34,035 nucleotides of DNA, from positions 1-34,035 of the forward strand of contig JAUCBJ010006293.1 in assembly GCA_032718475.1 (NCBI GenBank), read 5' to 3'. The translations under genes and the position numbers were made by a program. Positions 1 to 11,400 of this stretch are shown here, in pieces; the first letter of the stretch is position 1; each line of letters starts with the position of its first letter. Below the pieces are notes generated by a model. It was not told the origin of the DNA. It did not search any database and saw only the letters and a list, made by a program, of their open reading frames with translations. Source of the stretch: Nemertoderma westbladi (taxonomy: Eukaryota > Xenacoelomorpha > Nemertodermatida > Nemertodermatidae).

Positions 1-875
1 TTTGTACTTAAATGTGGGTGCATTGTTCCTCTCTTTGTACTACATTTGGGTGCATTGTTCCTCTCTTTGTACTTAAATGTGGGTGCATTGTTCCTCTCTT
101 TGTACTTACATGTGGGTACATTGTTCCTCTCTTTGTACTTAGATGTGGGTGTTGTTCCTCCCTTTGTACTTAAATGTGGGTGCATTGTTCCTCTCTTTGT
201 ACTTAGATGTGGGTGTTGTTCCTCCCTTTGTACTTAAATGTGGGTGCATTGTTCCTCTCTTTGTACTTAGATGTGGGTGTTGTTCCTCCCTTTGTACTTA
301 AATGTGGGTGCATTGTTCCTCTCTTTGTACTTAGATGTGGGTGTTGTTCCTCCCTTTGTACTTAAATGTGGGTGCATTGTTCCTCTCTTTGTACTACATT
401 TGGGTGCATTGTTCCTCTCTTTGTACTACATTTGGGTACATTGTTCCTCCCTTTGTACTTACATATGGGTGCATTGTTCCTCCCTTTGTACTTACATGTG
501 GGTGCATTGTTCCTCCCTTTGTACTTAAATGTGGGTGCATTGTTCCTCTCTTTGTACTTAGATGTGGGTGCATTGTTCCTCCCTTTGTACTTAAATGTGG
601 GTGCATTGTTCCTCTCTTTGTACTTAGATGTGGGTGTTGTTCCTCCCTTTGTACTTAAATGTGGGTGCATTGTTCCTCTCTTTGTACTTAGATGCGGGTG
701 TTGTTCATCCCTTTGTACTTAAATGTGGGTGCATTGTTCCTCTCTTTGTACTTACATTTGGGTGCATTGTTCCTCCCTTTGTACTTACATGTGGGTGCAT
801 TGTTCCTCTCTTTGTACTTACATGTGGGTACATTGTTCCTCCCTTTGTACTTACATGTGGGTGCATTGTTCCTCT

Positions 876-2504
876 CTTTGTACTACATTTGGGTGCATTG
901 TTCCTCTCTTTGTACTACATGTGGGTACATTGTTCCTCTCTTTGTACTTAAATGTGGGTGCATTGTTCCTCCCTTTGTACTTAAATGTGGGTGCATTGTT
1001 CCTCCCTTTGTACTTACATGTGGGTGCATTGTTCCTCTCTTTGTACTACATTTGGGTGCATTGTTCCTCTCTTTGTACTACATGTGGGTACATTGTTCCT
1101 CTCTTTGTACTTAAATGTGGGTGCATTGTTCCTCTCTTTGTACTTACATGTGGGTACATTGTTCCTCCCTTTGTACTTACATGTGGGTGCATTGTTCCTC
1201 TCTTTGTACTACATTTGGGTGCATTGTTCCTCTCTTTGTACTACATGTGGGTGCATTGTTCCTCTCTTTGTACTTAGATGTGGGTGTTGTTCCTCCCTTT
1301 GTACTTAAATGTGGGTGCATTGTTCCTCTCTTTGTACTTAGATGTGGGTGTTGTTCCTCCCTTTGTACTTAAATGTGGGTGCATTGTTCCTCTCTTTGTA
1401 CTACATTTGGGTGCATTGTTCCTCCCTTTGTACTTACATGTGGGTGCATTGTTCCTCTCTTTGTACTTAGATGTGGGTGCATTGTTCCTCCCTTTGTACT
1501 ACATTTGGGTGCATTGTTCCTCTCTTTGTACTACATGTGGGTGCATTGTTCCTCTCTTTGTACTTAGATGTGGGTGTTGTTCCTCCCTTTGTACTTAAAT
1601 GTGGGTGCATTGTTCCTCCCTTTGTACTTACATGTGGGTGCATTGTTCCTCTCTTTGTACTACATTTGGGTGCATTGTTCCTCTCTTTGTACTACATGTG
1701 GGTACATTGTTCCTCCCTTTGTACTTACATGTGGGTGCATTGTTCCTCTCTTTGTACTTAGATGTGGGTGCATTGTTCCTCCCTTTGTACTTACATGTGG
1801 GTGCATTGTTCCTCTCTTTGTACTTAGATGTGGGTGCATTGTTCCTCCCTTTGTACTACATTTGGGTGCATTGTTCCTCTCTTTGTACTACATTTGGGTG
1901 CATTGTTCCTCCCTTTGTACTTACATGTGGGTGCATTGTTCCTCTCTTTGTACTTAGATGTGGGTGCATTGTTCCTCCCTTTGTACTACATTTGGGTGCA
2001 TTGTTCCTCTCTTTGTACTACATGTGGGTACATTGTTCCTCTCTTTGTACTTAAATGTGGGTGCATTGTTCCTCCCTTTGTACTTAAATGTGGGTGCATT
2101 GTTCCTCCCTTTGTACTTACATGTGGGTGCATTGTTCCTCTCTTTGTACTACATTTGGGTGCATTGTTCCTCTCTTTGTACTACATGTGGGTACATTGTT
2201 CCTCTCTTTGTACTTAAATGTGGGTGCATTGTTCCTCTCTTTGTACTTACATGTGGGTACATTGTTCCTCCCTTTGTACTTACATGTGGGTGCATTGTTC
2301 CTCTCTTTGTACTACATTTGGGTGCATTGTTCCTCTCTTTGTACTACATGTGGGTGCATTGTTCCTCTCTTTGTACTTAGATGTGGGTGTTGTTCCTCCC
2401 TTTGTACTTAAATGTGGGTGCATTGTTCCTCTCTTTGTACTTAGATGTGGGTGTTGTTCCTCCCTTTGTACTTAAATGTGGGTGCATTGTTCCTCTCTTT
2501 GTAC
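876..2504. repeat. Higher-order duplication in the first minisatellite (period 1103 bp)
   Basis: The unit order of about 876-1401 recurs at about 1979-2504. Conceptual translations of 985-1308 and 2088-2411 are identical, as are those of 1115-1372 and 2218-2475, all offset by exactly 1103 bp. The left border is a C/T difference in the unit near 875. The right border is where ACTACATTT (first copy) meets ACTTACATG (second copy). This shows that blocks of about 16 units were duplicated together. Confidence 0.8.
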
Positions 2505-3832
2505 TTACATGTGGGTACATTGTTCCTCCCTTTGTACTTAAATGTGGGTGCATTGTTCCTCTCTTTGTACTACATTTGGGTGCATTGTTCCTCCCTTTGT
2601 ACTTACATGTGGGTGCATTGTTCCTCCCTTTGTACTTACATGTGGGTGCATTGTTCCTCTCTTTGTACTACATTTGGGTGCATTGTTCCTCTCTTTGTAC
2701 TACATTTGGGTGCATTGTTCCTCTCTTTGTACTTAGATGTGGGTGTTGTTCCTCCCTTTGTACTTAAATGTGGGTGCATTGTTCCTCTCTTTGTACTACA
2801 TTTGGGTGCATTGTTCCTCTCTTTGTACTACATTTGGGTGCATTGTTCCTCCCTTTGTACTACATGTGGGTGCATTGTTCCTCTCTTTGTACTACATTTG
2901 GGTGCATTGTTCCTCTCTTTGTACTACATTTGGGTGCATTGTTCCTCTCTTTGTACTTAGATGTGGGTGTTGTTCCTCCCTTTGTACTTACATGTGGGTG
3001 CATTGTTCCTCTCTTTGTACTTACATGTGGGTACATTGTTCCTCCCTTTGTACTTACATGTGGGTGCATTGTTCCTCTCTTTGTACTACATTTGGGTGCA
3101 TTGTTCCTCTCTTTGTACTACATGTGGGTGCATTGTTCCTCCCTTTGTACTTAAATGTGGGTGCATTGTTCCTCTCTTTGTACTTAGATGTGGGTGTTGC
3201 TCCTCCCTTTGTACTTAAATGTGGGTGCATTGTTCCTCTCTTTGTACTTAGATGTGGGTGTTGTTCCTCCCTTTGTACTTAAATGTGGGTGCATTGTTCC
3301 TCTCTTTGTACTTAGATGTGGGTGTTGTTCCTCCCTTTGTACTTAAATGTGGGTACATTGTTCCTCCCTTTGTACTTACATGTGGGTGCATTGTTCCTCC
3401 CTTTGTACTACATTTGGGTACATTGTTCCTCCCTTTGTACTTACATGTGGGTGCATTGTTCCTCCCTTTGTACTTACATATGGGTGCATTGTTCCTCCCT
3501 TTGTACTACATTTGGGTGCATTGTTCCTCCCTTTGTACTACATTTGGGTGCATTGTTCCTCCCTTTGTACTACATTTGGGTGCATTGTTCCTCCCTTTGT
3601 ACTACATTTGGGTGCATTGTTCCTCCCTTTGTACTACATGTGGGTGCATTGTTCCTCCCTTTGTACTACATTTGGGTACATTGTTCCTCCCTTTGTACTT
3701 ACATGTGGGTGCATTGTTCCTCCCTTTGTACTACATGTGGGTGCATTGTTCCTCCCTTTGTACTTACATGTGGGTGCATTGTTCCTCTCTTTGTACTACA
3801 TTTGGGTGCATTGTTCCTCTCTTTGTACTTAG

Positions 3833-6260
3833 ATGTGGGTGTTGTTCCTCCCTTTGTACTTAAATGTGGGTGCATTGTTCCTCTCTTTGTACTTACATGT
3901 GGGTGCATTGTTCCTCTCTTTGTACTACATGTGGCTGCATTGTTCCTCCCTTTGTACTTACATGTGGGTGCATTGTTCCTCTCTTTGTACTACATTTGGG
4001 TGCATTGTTCCTCCCTTTGTACTTACATGTGGGTGCATTGTTCCTCTCTTTGTACTACATTTGGGTGCATTGTTCCTCTCTTTGTACTTAGATGTGGGTG
4101 TTGTTCCTCCCTTTGTACTTAAATGTGGGTGCATTGTTCCTCTCTTTGTACTTACATGTGGGTGCATTGTTCCTCTCTTTGTACTACATGTGGCTGCATT
4201 GTTCCTCCCTTTGTACTTACATGTGGGTGCATTGTTCCTCCCTTTGTACTACATTTGGGTACATTGTTCCTCCCTTTGTACTTACATGTGGGTGCATTGT
4301 TCCTCCCTTTGTACTTACATATGGGTGCATTGTTCCTCCCTTTGTACTACATTTGGGTGCATTGTTCCTCCCTTTGTACTTACATGTGGGTGCATTGTTC
4401 CTCTCTTTGTACTACATTTGGGTGCATTGTTCCTCTCTTTGTACTTAGATGTGGGTGTTGTTCCTCCCTTTGTACTTAAATGTGGGTGCATTGTTCCTCT
4501 CTTTGTACTTACATGTGGGTGCATTGTTCCTCTCTTTGTACTACATGTGGCTGCATTGTTCCTCCCTTTGTACTTACATGTGGGTGCATTGTTCCTCTCT
4601 TTGTACTACATTTGGGTGCATTGTTCCTCCCTTTGTACTTACATGTGGGTGCATTGTTCCTCTCTTTGTACTACATTTGGGTGCATTGTTCCTCTCTTTG
4701 TACTTAGATGTGGGTGTTGTTCCTCCCTTTGTACTTAAATGTGGGTGCATTGTTCCTCTCTTTGTACTTACATGTGGGTGCATTGTTCCTCTCTTTGTAC
4801 TACATGTGGCTGCATTGTTCCTCCCTTTGTACTTACATGTGGGTGCATTGTTCCTCTCTTTGCACTACATTTGGGTGCATTGTTCCTCTCTTTGTACTTA
4901 GATGTGGGTGTTGTTCCTCCCTTTGTACTTAAATGTGGGTGCATTGTTCCTCTCTTTGTACTTACATGTGGGTGCATTGTTCCTCTCTTTGTACTACATG
5001 TGGCTGCATTGTTCCTCCCTTTGTACTTACATGTGGGTGCATTGTTCCTCTCTTTGTACTACATTTGGGTACATTGTTCCTCCCTTTGTACTTACATGTG
5101 GGTGCATTGTTCCTCCCTTTGTACTTACATATGGGTGCATTGTTCCTCCCTTTGTACTACATTTGGGTGCATTGTTCCTCTCTTTGTACTACATTTGGGT
5201 GCATTGTTCCTCTCTTTGTACTACATTTGGGTGCATTGTTCCTCTCTTTGTACTTAGATGTGGGTGTTGTTCCTCCCTTTGTACTTAAATGTGGGTGCAT
5301 TGTTCCTCTCTTTGTACTACATTTGGGTGCATTGTTCCTCTCTTTGTACTTAGATGTGGGTGTTGTTCCTCCCTTTGTACTTAAATGTGGGTGCATTGTT
5401 CCTCTCTTTGTACTTACATTTGGGTACATTGTTCCTCCCTTTGTACTTACATGTGGGTGCATTGTTCCTCTCTTTGTACTACATTTGGGTGCATTGTTCC
5501 TCCCTTTGTACTTACATGTGGGTGCATTGTTCCTCTCTTTGTACTACATTTGGGTGCATTGTTCCTCTCTTTGTACTTACATTTGGGTACATTGTTCCTC
5601 CCTTTGTACTTACATGTGGGTGCATTGTTCCTCCCTTTGTACTACATTTGGGTGCATTGTTCCTCCCTTTGTACTTACATATGGGTGCATTGTTCCTCCC
5701 TTTGTACTACATTTGGGTGCATTGTTCCTCTCTTTGTACTACATTTGGGTGCATTGTTCCTCTCTTTGTACTTACATTTGGGTACATTGTTCCTCCCTTT
5801 GTACTTACATGTGGGTGCATTGTTCCTCTCTTTGTACTACATTTGGGTGCATTGTTCCTCTCTTTGTACTTACATTTGGGTACATTGTTCCTCCCTTTGT
5901 ACTTACATGTGGGTGCATTGTTCCTCCCTTTGTACTACATTTGGGTGCATTGTTCCTCCCTTTGTACTTACATATGGGTGCATTGTTCCTCCCTTTGTAC
6001 TTACATGTGGGTGCATTGTTCCTCCCTTTGTACTTACATGTGGGTACATTGTTCCTCCCTTTGTACTTAAATGTGGGTGCATTGTTCCTCTCTTTGTACT
6101 TAGATGTGGGTGTTGTTCCTCCCTTTGTACTTAAATGTGGGTGCATTGTTCCTCTCTTTGTACTTACATGTGGGTGCATTGTTCCTCTCTTTGTACTACA
6201 TGTGGCTGCATTGTTCCTCCCTTTGTACTTACATGTGGGTGCATTGTTCCTCTCTTTGTA
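3833..6260. repeat. Block-duplicated units marked by the rare variant GTGGCTGC
   Basis: A diagnostic unit carrying GTGGCTGCATTG instead of GTGGGTGCATTG appears six times, each in the same local unit order (blocks beginning near 3833, 4092, 4449, 4708, 4902 and 6104). Spacings are 259, 357, 259, 194 and 1202 bp. 357 is 259 plus about three units, so the block expanded and then lost or gained whole units. The marker makes the duplication history readable. Confidence 0.75.
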
Positions 6261-7205
6261 CTACATTTGGGTGCATTGTTCCTCCCTTTGTACTTACATA
6301 TGGGTGCATTGTTCCTCCCTTTGTACTTACATGTGGGTGCATTGTTCCTCCCTTTGTACTTAAATGTGGGTGCATTGTTCCTCTCTTTGTACTTAGATGT
6401 GGGTGCATTGTTCCTCCCTTTGTACTTAAATGTGGGTGCATTGTTCCTCTCTTTGTACTTAGATGTGGGTGTTGTTCCTCCCTTTGTACTTAAATGTGGG
6501 TGCATTGTTCCTCTCTTTGTACTTAGATGTGGGTGTTGTTCATCCCTTTGTACTTACATTTGGGTGCATTGTTCCTCCCTTTGTACTTAAATGTGGGTGC
6601 ATTGTTCCTCTCTTTGTACTACATTTGGGTGCATTGTTCCTCCCTTTGTACTACATTTGAGTGCATTGTTCCTCTCTTTGTACTTACATGTGGGTGCATT
6701 GTTCCTCCCTTTGTACTTACACTTACATGTTTCCTCCCTTCGTACTTACTTGCGGGTGCATTGTTCCTCCCTTTGTACTTACATGTGGTTGTTGCTCCTC
6801 CCTTTGTACTTACATGTGGGTACATTGTTCCTCTCTTTGTACTTAAATGTGGGTGTTGTTCCTCCCTTTGTACTTATATGTGGGTGCATTGTTCCTCCCT
6901 TTGTACTTACATGTGGGTGCATTGTTCCTCCCTTTGTACTTACATGTGGGTACATTGTTCCTCTCTTTGTACTTAAATGTGGGTGTTGTTCCTCCCTTTG
7001 TACTTATATGTGGGTGCATTGTTCCTCCCTTTGTACTTAAATGTGGGTGCATTGTTCCTCTCTTTGTACTTACATGTGGGTGCATTGTTCCTCCCTTTGT
7101 ACTTACATGTGGGTGCATTGTTCCTCCCTTTGTACTTACATGTGGGTGCATTGTTCCTCCCTTTGTACTTACATTTGGGTGACTTGTTCCTCCCTTTGTA
7201 CTTAC

Positions 7206-7395
7206 ATGCGGGTGCATTGTTCCTCCCTCGTGCGTAGAGGCATTCCCATTAAGGGTAACTACAGAAACACCTAGATTACATCGGATCCCGAAACTAATAC
7301 AGAAACCAAGGCCGCACATCAGGGCGATGGCGTACCGGGTAGAGATACTACAGCATTGGGGGCACGTGCATGGCAGACGTCCGCGAAACCGATTC
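7206..7395 (-). CDS. VGLUT: Vesicular glutamate transporter, exon with TM1 and first luminal loop (partial gene)
   Basis: This is an internal exon of an SLC17A6/7/8-type transporter, which loads glutamate into synaptic vesicles. The exon encodes 63 full codons. The stretch [16 protein letters not shown] is nearly identical to the start of TM1 in vertebrate VGLUTs, preceded by a Cys-rich segment (CTCPQCC) and RYAIALM where VGLUTs have a Cys-rich stretch then RRYIIAIM. After TM1, NASTHEGG matches the luminal-loop NNSTTHRGG and keeps an N-glycosylation sequon. The acceptor is strong: a T-rich tract ending CCCTAG at 7400-7396. The donor chosen is CAT|gtaagt at 7205-7200, phase 0. It is the first of a long array of identical donors, so the true exon end could be one or more 33-bp units further on. 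Exon phase joins exactly with the exon at 8356-8463. Later exons lie beyond the left edge. Confidence 0.93.
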
Positions 7396-8355
7396 CTAGG
7401 GAAGAAAAATGCAACAAAAATATTAATAATTATCCTTACAGTTAGGGTGGACCAAAAGTGATCGAAAGTCGAAAATCTATCACAAATCGTTTCGAAAATA
7501 ATCGATCGAATTTTTTTTATTTTGTGATGATTTTAGATGAATTTTTAACTTAAGCATATCACTTTTATTTAACAAACAAGATTTTAATGCAATTTATATT
7601 ACTCATTATTACTATTATTGTTATTATATTCACTTAAGACAAACAGTCGACGATTATATAAATTATATATAAATGGATAGAATGCATATCACACACTGGA
7701 TAAGGCACCAGATCGTCTCAATGATAATTTTATCAAATTTTGATCGCGTTGAATCGGACTTTCGACGCATTCAAAATTGATCCAACTTCAGGGGAAAATC
7801 GAGACAAATATCAGGTGATTAACTCAAAAATTAAACTGTAGCCTTATCTAATCAAATCACTTTAGTAATAAAAAAACATGCCGCTGTAACCTGCTCCTTT
7901 CTTTTAATTTATAATTAACTTTCGCCGAGGCGAGATATTAATTCATCGAGAAGAGATTTGCGTGCATCACAACGCCCCCCCCCCCCCCCCCCCCCCATCT
8001 CAAAAATTACCACAGGATCATGAATGAATACACTTATTTTAGCTTTTCACTCAATGTAATTTTACCACTCTTAGAACCTGCCAACTCGTGTAAAACTTAA
8101 TACACTCGGACAAAATAATTTAATTTCAGTCAATTATAATTAGTTACCGTGATACTACACGATACAGCTTAGCTGTAATCAGATATAGCAACTATCAGAT
8201 AACAACTACAGTTGATATAAAGACAACGTATTGAATCTTGAACTTCAGTACGAAATTACCGAGTCCTACCCCCTAGGACTGTTCAGTCATTTCCTAAACT
8301 ATAAAATAACGGAATAATTAATAAACAGTAGATCCACTGCTATAGTATCTCTTAC
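7396..8355 (-). other. Intron between the two VGLUT exons, with a 22-nt poly-C run
   Basis: AT-rich sequence with no coding signal on either strand. It contains an uninterrupted run of 22 C at 7975-7996 (G on the transcribed sense strand). The 3' end of the intron (7400-7430) carries the T-rich tract and CTAG acceptor of the TM1 exon. Confidence 0.7.
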
Positions 8356-8463
8356 CTCAATGATGAAGAATCCGCTAATTCTGGGGCACCCCCTATGTGA
8401 CCGTTCTCCAGGGTCTCCTCGTGGTTCAGCAACGATTTCTCATCCAAATTTTTATGCCCCGCC
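8356..8463 (-). CDS. VGLUT: Probable upstream exon of the VGLUT gene (cytosolic N-terminal segment)
   Basis: A 108-nt open stretch on the minus strand is bounded by AG (8465-8464) and by GTAAGAG (from 8355). In the frame that joins correctly to the next exon (2-nt phase, AG+G = Arg), it encodes AGHKNLDEKSLLNHEETLEN and then GHIGGAPELADSSSL. This is hydrophilic, acidic and without stops, as expected for the cytosolic N-terminus that precedes TM1 in VGLUTs. This segment is poorly conserved in the family, so the call rests on splice signals, phase match and codon character rather than homology. The upstream pyrimidine tract is weak (AT-rich). The exon has no start codon, so at least one further 5' exon is needed; none was identified between 8464 and 14288. 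Confidence 0.72.
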
Positions 8464-11400
8464 CTAAAAATTATAATAATTAATTATATAATAATGTAAT
8501 AATTAATTGCAATTATTGCGGTCTGTCTTGTTCGAGATATAAATGACATACTGTCCTGGTCATATTGCGTATTGTTAAACACTAAACTGAGAATGATCGA
8601 ACATGCTCTTGCGAAATTTTACTTTTACTACATATGTGCTATTCTGAATATAAGTCAATTCAATCATTGATTGAATTCCAAAGCTAAGTCGGTGGTGACA
8701 CCTGACACACCACCGATATACTAATTATATATCACAGGGACTAACCAAATGTAAAAAAAAATACCCTGGAATTCCCGTTCGTGTTGCAGTACCTATAAGA
8801 AGAATCAGTTTTGCCCGTAGGAGTAGATTGTATTCTGTGCATATTTCCTCTAGAGCTTGAATTAGTATTAGCAGGACGTATGCAAAATAGATGGGCAGTG
8901 ACAGGGCTATGTTTGGTGATATGGCGTCCATCGAACTAGGGTCGCCCATACAACCCCCTTCCTATGTACTGTATAATACATCAATACATGGCAGCGAGCT
9001 CATCTATAAAACCGATAATATCATATGCCCGGGAATTATAATTAGAACCCTCGCAGCCTCGCCTTCCAGTGTAATTTTCATTCGTTCAAGTCCAAGTGCA
9101 CAGAGAATAAATTCAAAGCTGGAGTGCTAATAAACAATAAGTTAAATGTTAGGCCTACCTCACAATAGAGTCCATTTGATAATCGTGTTCATTTTACATA
9201 AAATTAATTGTACTACTAATCAATAGATAGATAACACCGTAATAACTACAGTTCACAGTTGCAGTACCCGTAACAGTACAAATTAGATATAAATTTCAAA
9301 TTTGACTACATCTTTGAGCCACTGTCAGACAACACTGCCGGTTGTGGTATCCTTATGCAAAGTTCAATACTCAAATATCAGTCTGCAGATGTTTGCTACT
9401 GCTCTAGTGTACTGTGACTGCGACATTACTGGTACTGTGTAGTGTAAGTTACTTTGGCAGCATACTGGGATCAGGCTCTCTGGGTGTCAGGTTATGTTAT
9501 AGACGTTATGAATTAATTGAATTTCCCTCCTAAAAATCCCCATGGCTTAATTCATTAAATCAAATTTAATAGACATTTTATTGCTACTATGTTATGTTAT
9601 TGTGATTTTATGTTATTATATTTATTATTTATTTTATATATCCTATATCGGTATGTTATATTATTAATGGATTGTGGATAATCATTTAATTAAATATTGC
9701 AGTTATTAAAATAAAAATCGTTATAGTAAGGTCTTTTTTATGTACAATAATGCACATGGAATACATGACGGATAGGAGAAAAGATACTATTCAATAATTT
9801 TATTCAATCCAATTTTAGTTTTTTGTGATACTTTAGCTTGTGTGCTTCACTCTTTCGTTTATTGTTTTGATTATAATAATTTGGTCACAACATGGTCTGC
9901 TGTCTGCTAAACATTTACTCCCAACCTGTGTATCTCTAGAAACTTTATGAATAACTGCGACAAAAGAGTAATAATAATTGGACTAACCCAGTTTCAGTTA
10001 ATGTCGAGTAAGAATACCTAGCTAGCCATCATCCCCAAGCCGAGCTATCCTCTCTCCCTAGAGGCTTTACGGGGTTAGCTTAATTGGAAATATTAATTTC
10101 CTGTTTATAATGTAATCTGTAAGGTTGGCACAGTAGTAGGCCTCATGGTTGTACTGTATAATGACGGAAAAGCCACGTTAGTTACTGTATAAAAATAACA
10201 TAAGAGGATTAGGAGGATATTTCTTCGTTGTAAATTAAGTTTGAATTTGAATGCAACTTTATACTGTATATTATAAAAAACTATAGATAGATTTTCGAAT
10301 TTTCATATGGTTTTCTTTTCATAATGCGTGGGAAAGTATGAATTATTGAATGTGGGACTCTTTTAAGGGTGTATTCAGACAGGCCTGTTCACCATCACCG
10401 CTCCAATATGCGGAGGGTTCTTCTCGGCATCCTTAAACGGTCGCCAAATCGGTACCAGTTTTTTGGAGGAGATAAGACCGCACGCATAAGTCGCCAGACT
10501 TTATGCTTATTCCAGCAATCCCGAAATCGCACTGAATTACTTGCGCGCACCACATAGTATGCTATTGACCCACGACAATTAGGTCAGCCATCATTGATTG
10601 ACAGCCACTGCGCACTGCGCGCGATCTGTCTTCTGGGTTCACCTCTACCGATAGTAGTTAAGGCGATAAGTCAACGCGCAAGTCAATTCCAAATATATAT
10701 ATTTTCGAAAATTACTGGCCTCGGAGATTTTATTGGCACTTGAAATCAACATAAACTTGAACTAATTAGGGTGGATTGAATATCTTCTATTGTTTTCCCC
10801 ACAGACTGAACACACGCCCACTCCACTCTTTCTACTGTATTTACTCAGGGTAATTGCGCTACAGTTATAAAGTTAATGCGGCTTCGTTCAGAGGGTCGTG
10901 AATCATTGATGATGTTGGGATGAGGGGTCAACTACAGCCATTGACGACCATCCATAATAGATGAGCGAAGGAATTGCTTGCGAAGCCGCTGTGGAGTGAA
11001 CGTCATACCAACATGATGGAGTACATGCATCTTAGAACTGACAGCAGAAGCATGGTTCCAAGGCCGGGGTTGGTCCGTGGGGGGTTTTATTGAGCAAAAA
11101 TATTATACCTGGTTTCGTGGGCATTCCAAATTAATCCTTTTGATAGGTTTAGTTTGAAGATTAACAGGAAGTACATTTTAATTTGTCTGTTTCTATTTTC
11201 TAACTAAAAATGATTATTAAATTTTTACAGCTATTGGAAAATATTATTCTACAGTTCATTATAAATTGCTTGCATAATTTATATTTTATGTTTAATCAGA
11301 GAAACGTCTAAGAAACCCTTCTTAAACCAAATATCCTACCCTGCTCTATCCACTACAAAGTATCCACTATTGACTAGCTATGGACAATAGGTAGGCTGGA

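Larger units (their letters stand above)
1..7205 (-). repeat. Minisatellite of 31/32/33-bp units inside the VGLUT intron; each full unit repeats a 5' splice-site motif
   Basis: Roughly 220 tandem units run from the window edge to the end of the VGLUT exon. On the minus strand the full 33-bp unit reads GGAGGAACAATGCACCCACAT followed by gtaagtacaaag, so a consensus splice donor recurs every 33 bp. Unit classes on the plus strand are: ACTTACATG (donor intact), ACTTAAATG and ACTTAGATG (donor changed to TTAAGT or CTAAGT), ACTACAT (32 bp, one T lost, donor becomes GTAGTA), and GTGTTG instead of GTGCATTG (31 bp). Because 31- and 32-bp units break the frame, the many short open frames in both directions are by-products of the repeat and not genes. 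The left end is cut by the window. The most diverged units lie near the exon, at about 6716-6800 and 7150-7205. Confidence 0.96.

Noticed and set aside
1-7205. CRISPR-like array
   Set aside because: No unique spacers; units are contiguous with internal variants, and the context is an animal gene.
46-7274. Dozens of overlapping 60-476-codon open frames on both strands in the first 7.2 kb
   Set aside because: They are translations of the 33-bp unit (11-residue periodicity in all frames), broken whenever a 31- or 32-bp unit occurs. They exist in several frames and on both strands, so they are repeat by-products. The only one with real coding content is the minus-strand frame entering the VGLUT exon.
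8725-8949. 74-codon hydrophobic minus-strand frame as the VGLUT first exon
   Set aside because: No similarity to VGLUT N-termini, and it does not join to the 8356-8463 exon with proper splice signals.
10940-11060. Minus-strand peptide-like stretch (MTFTPQRLRKQFLRSS) with a stop soon after
   Set aside because: Looks protein-like and could be a decayed transposon piece, but I cannot tie it to a family and the frame is broken.
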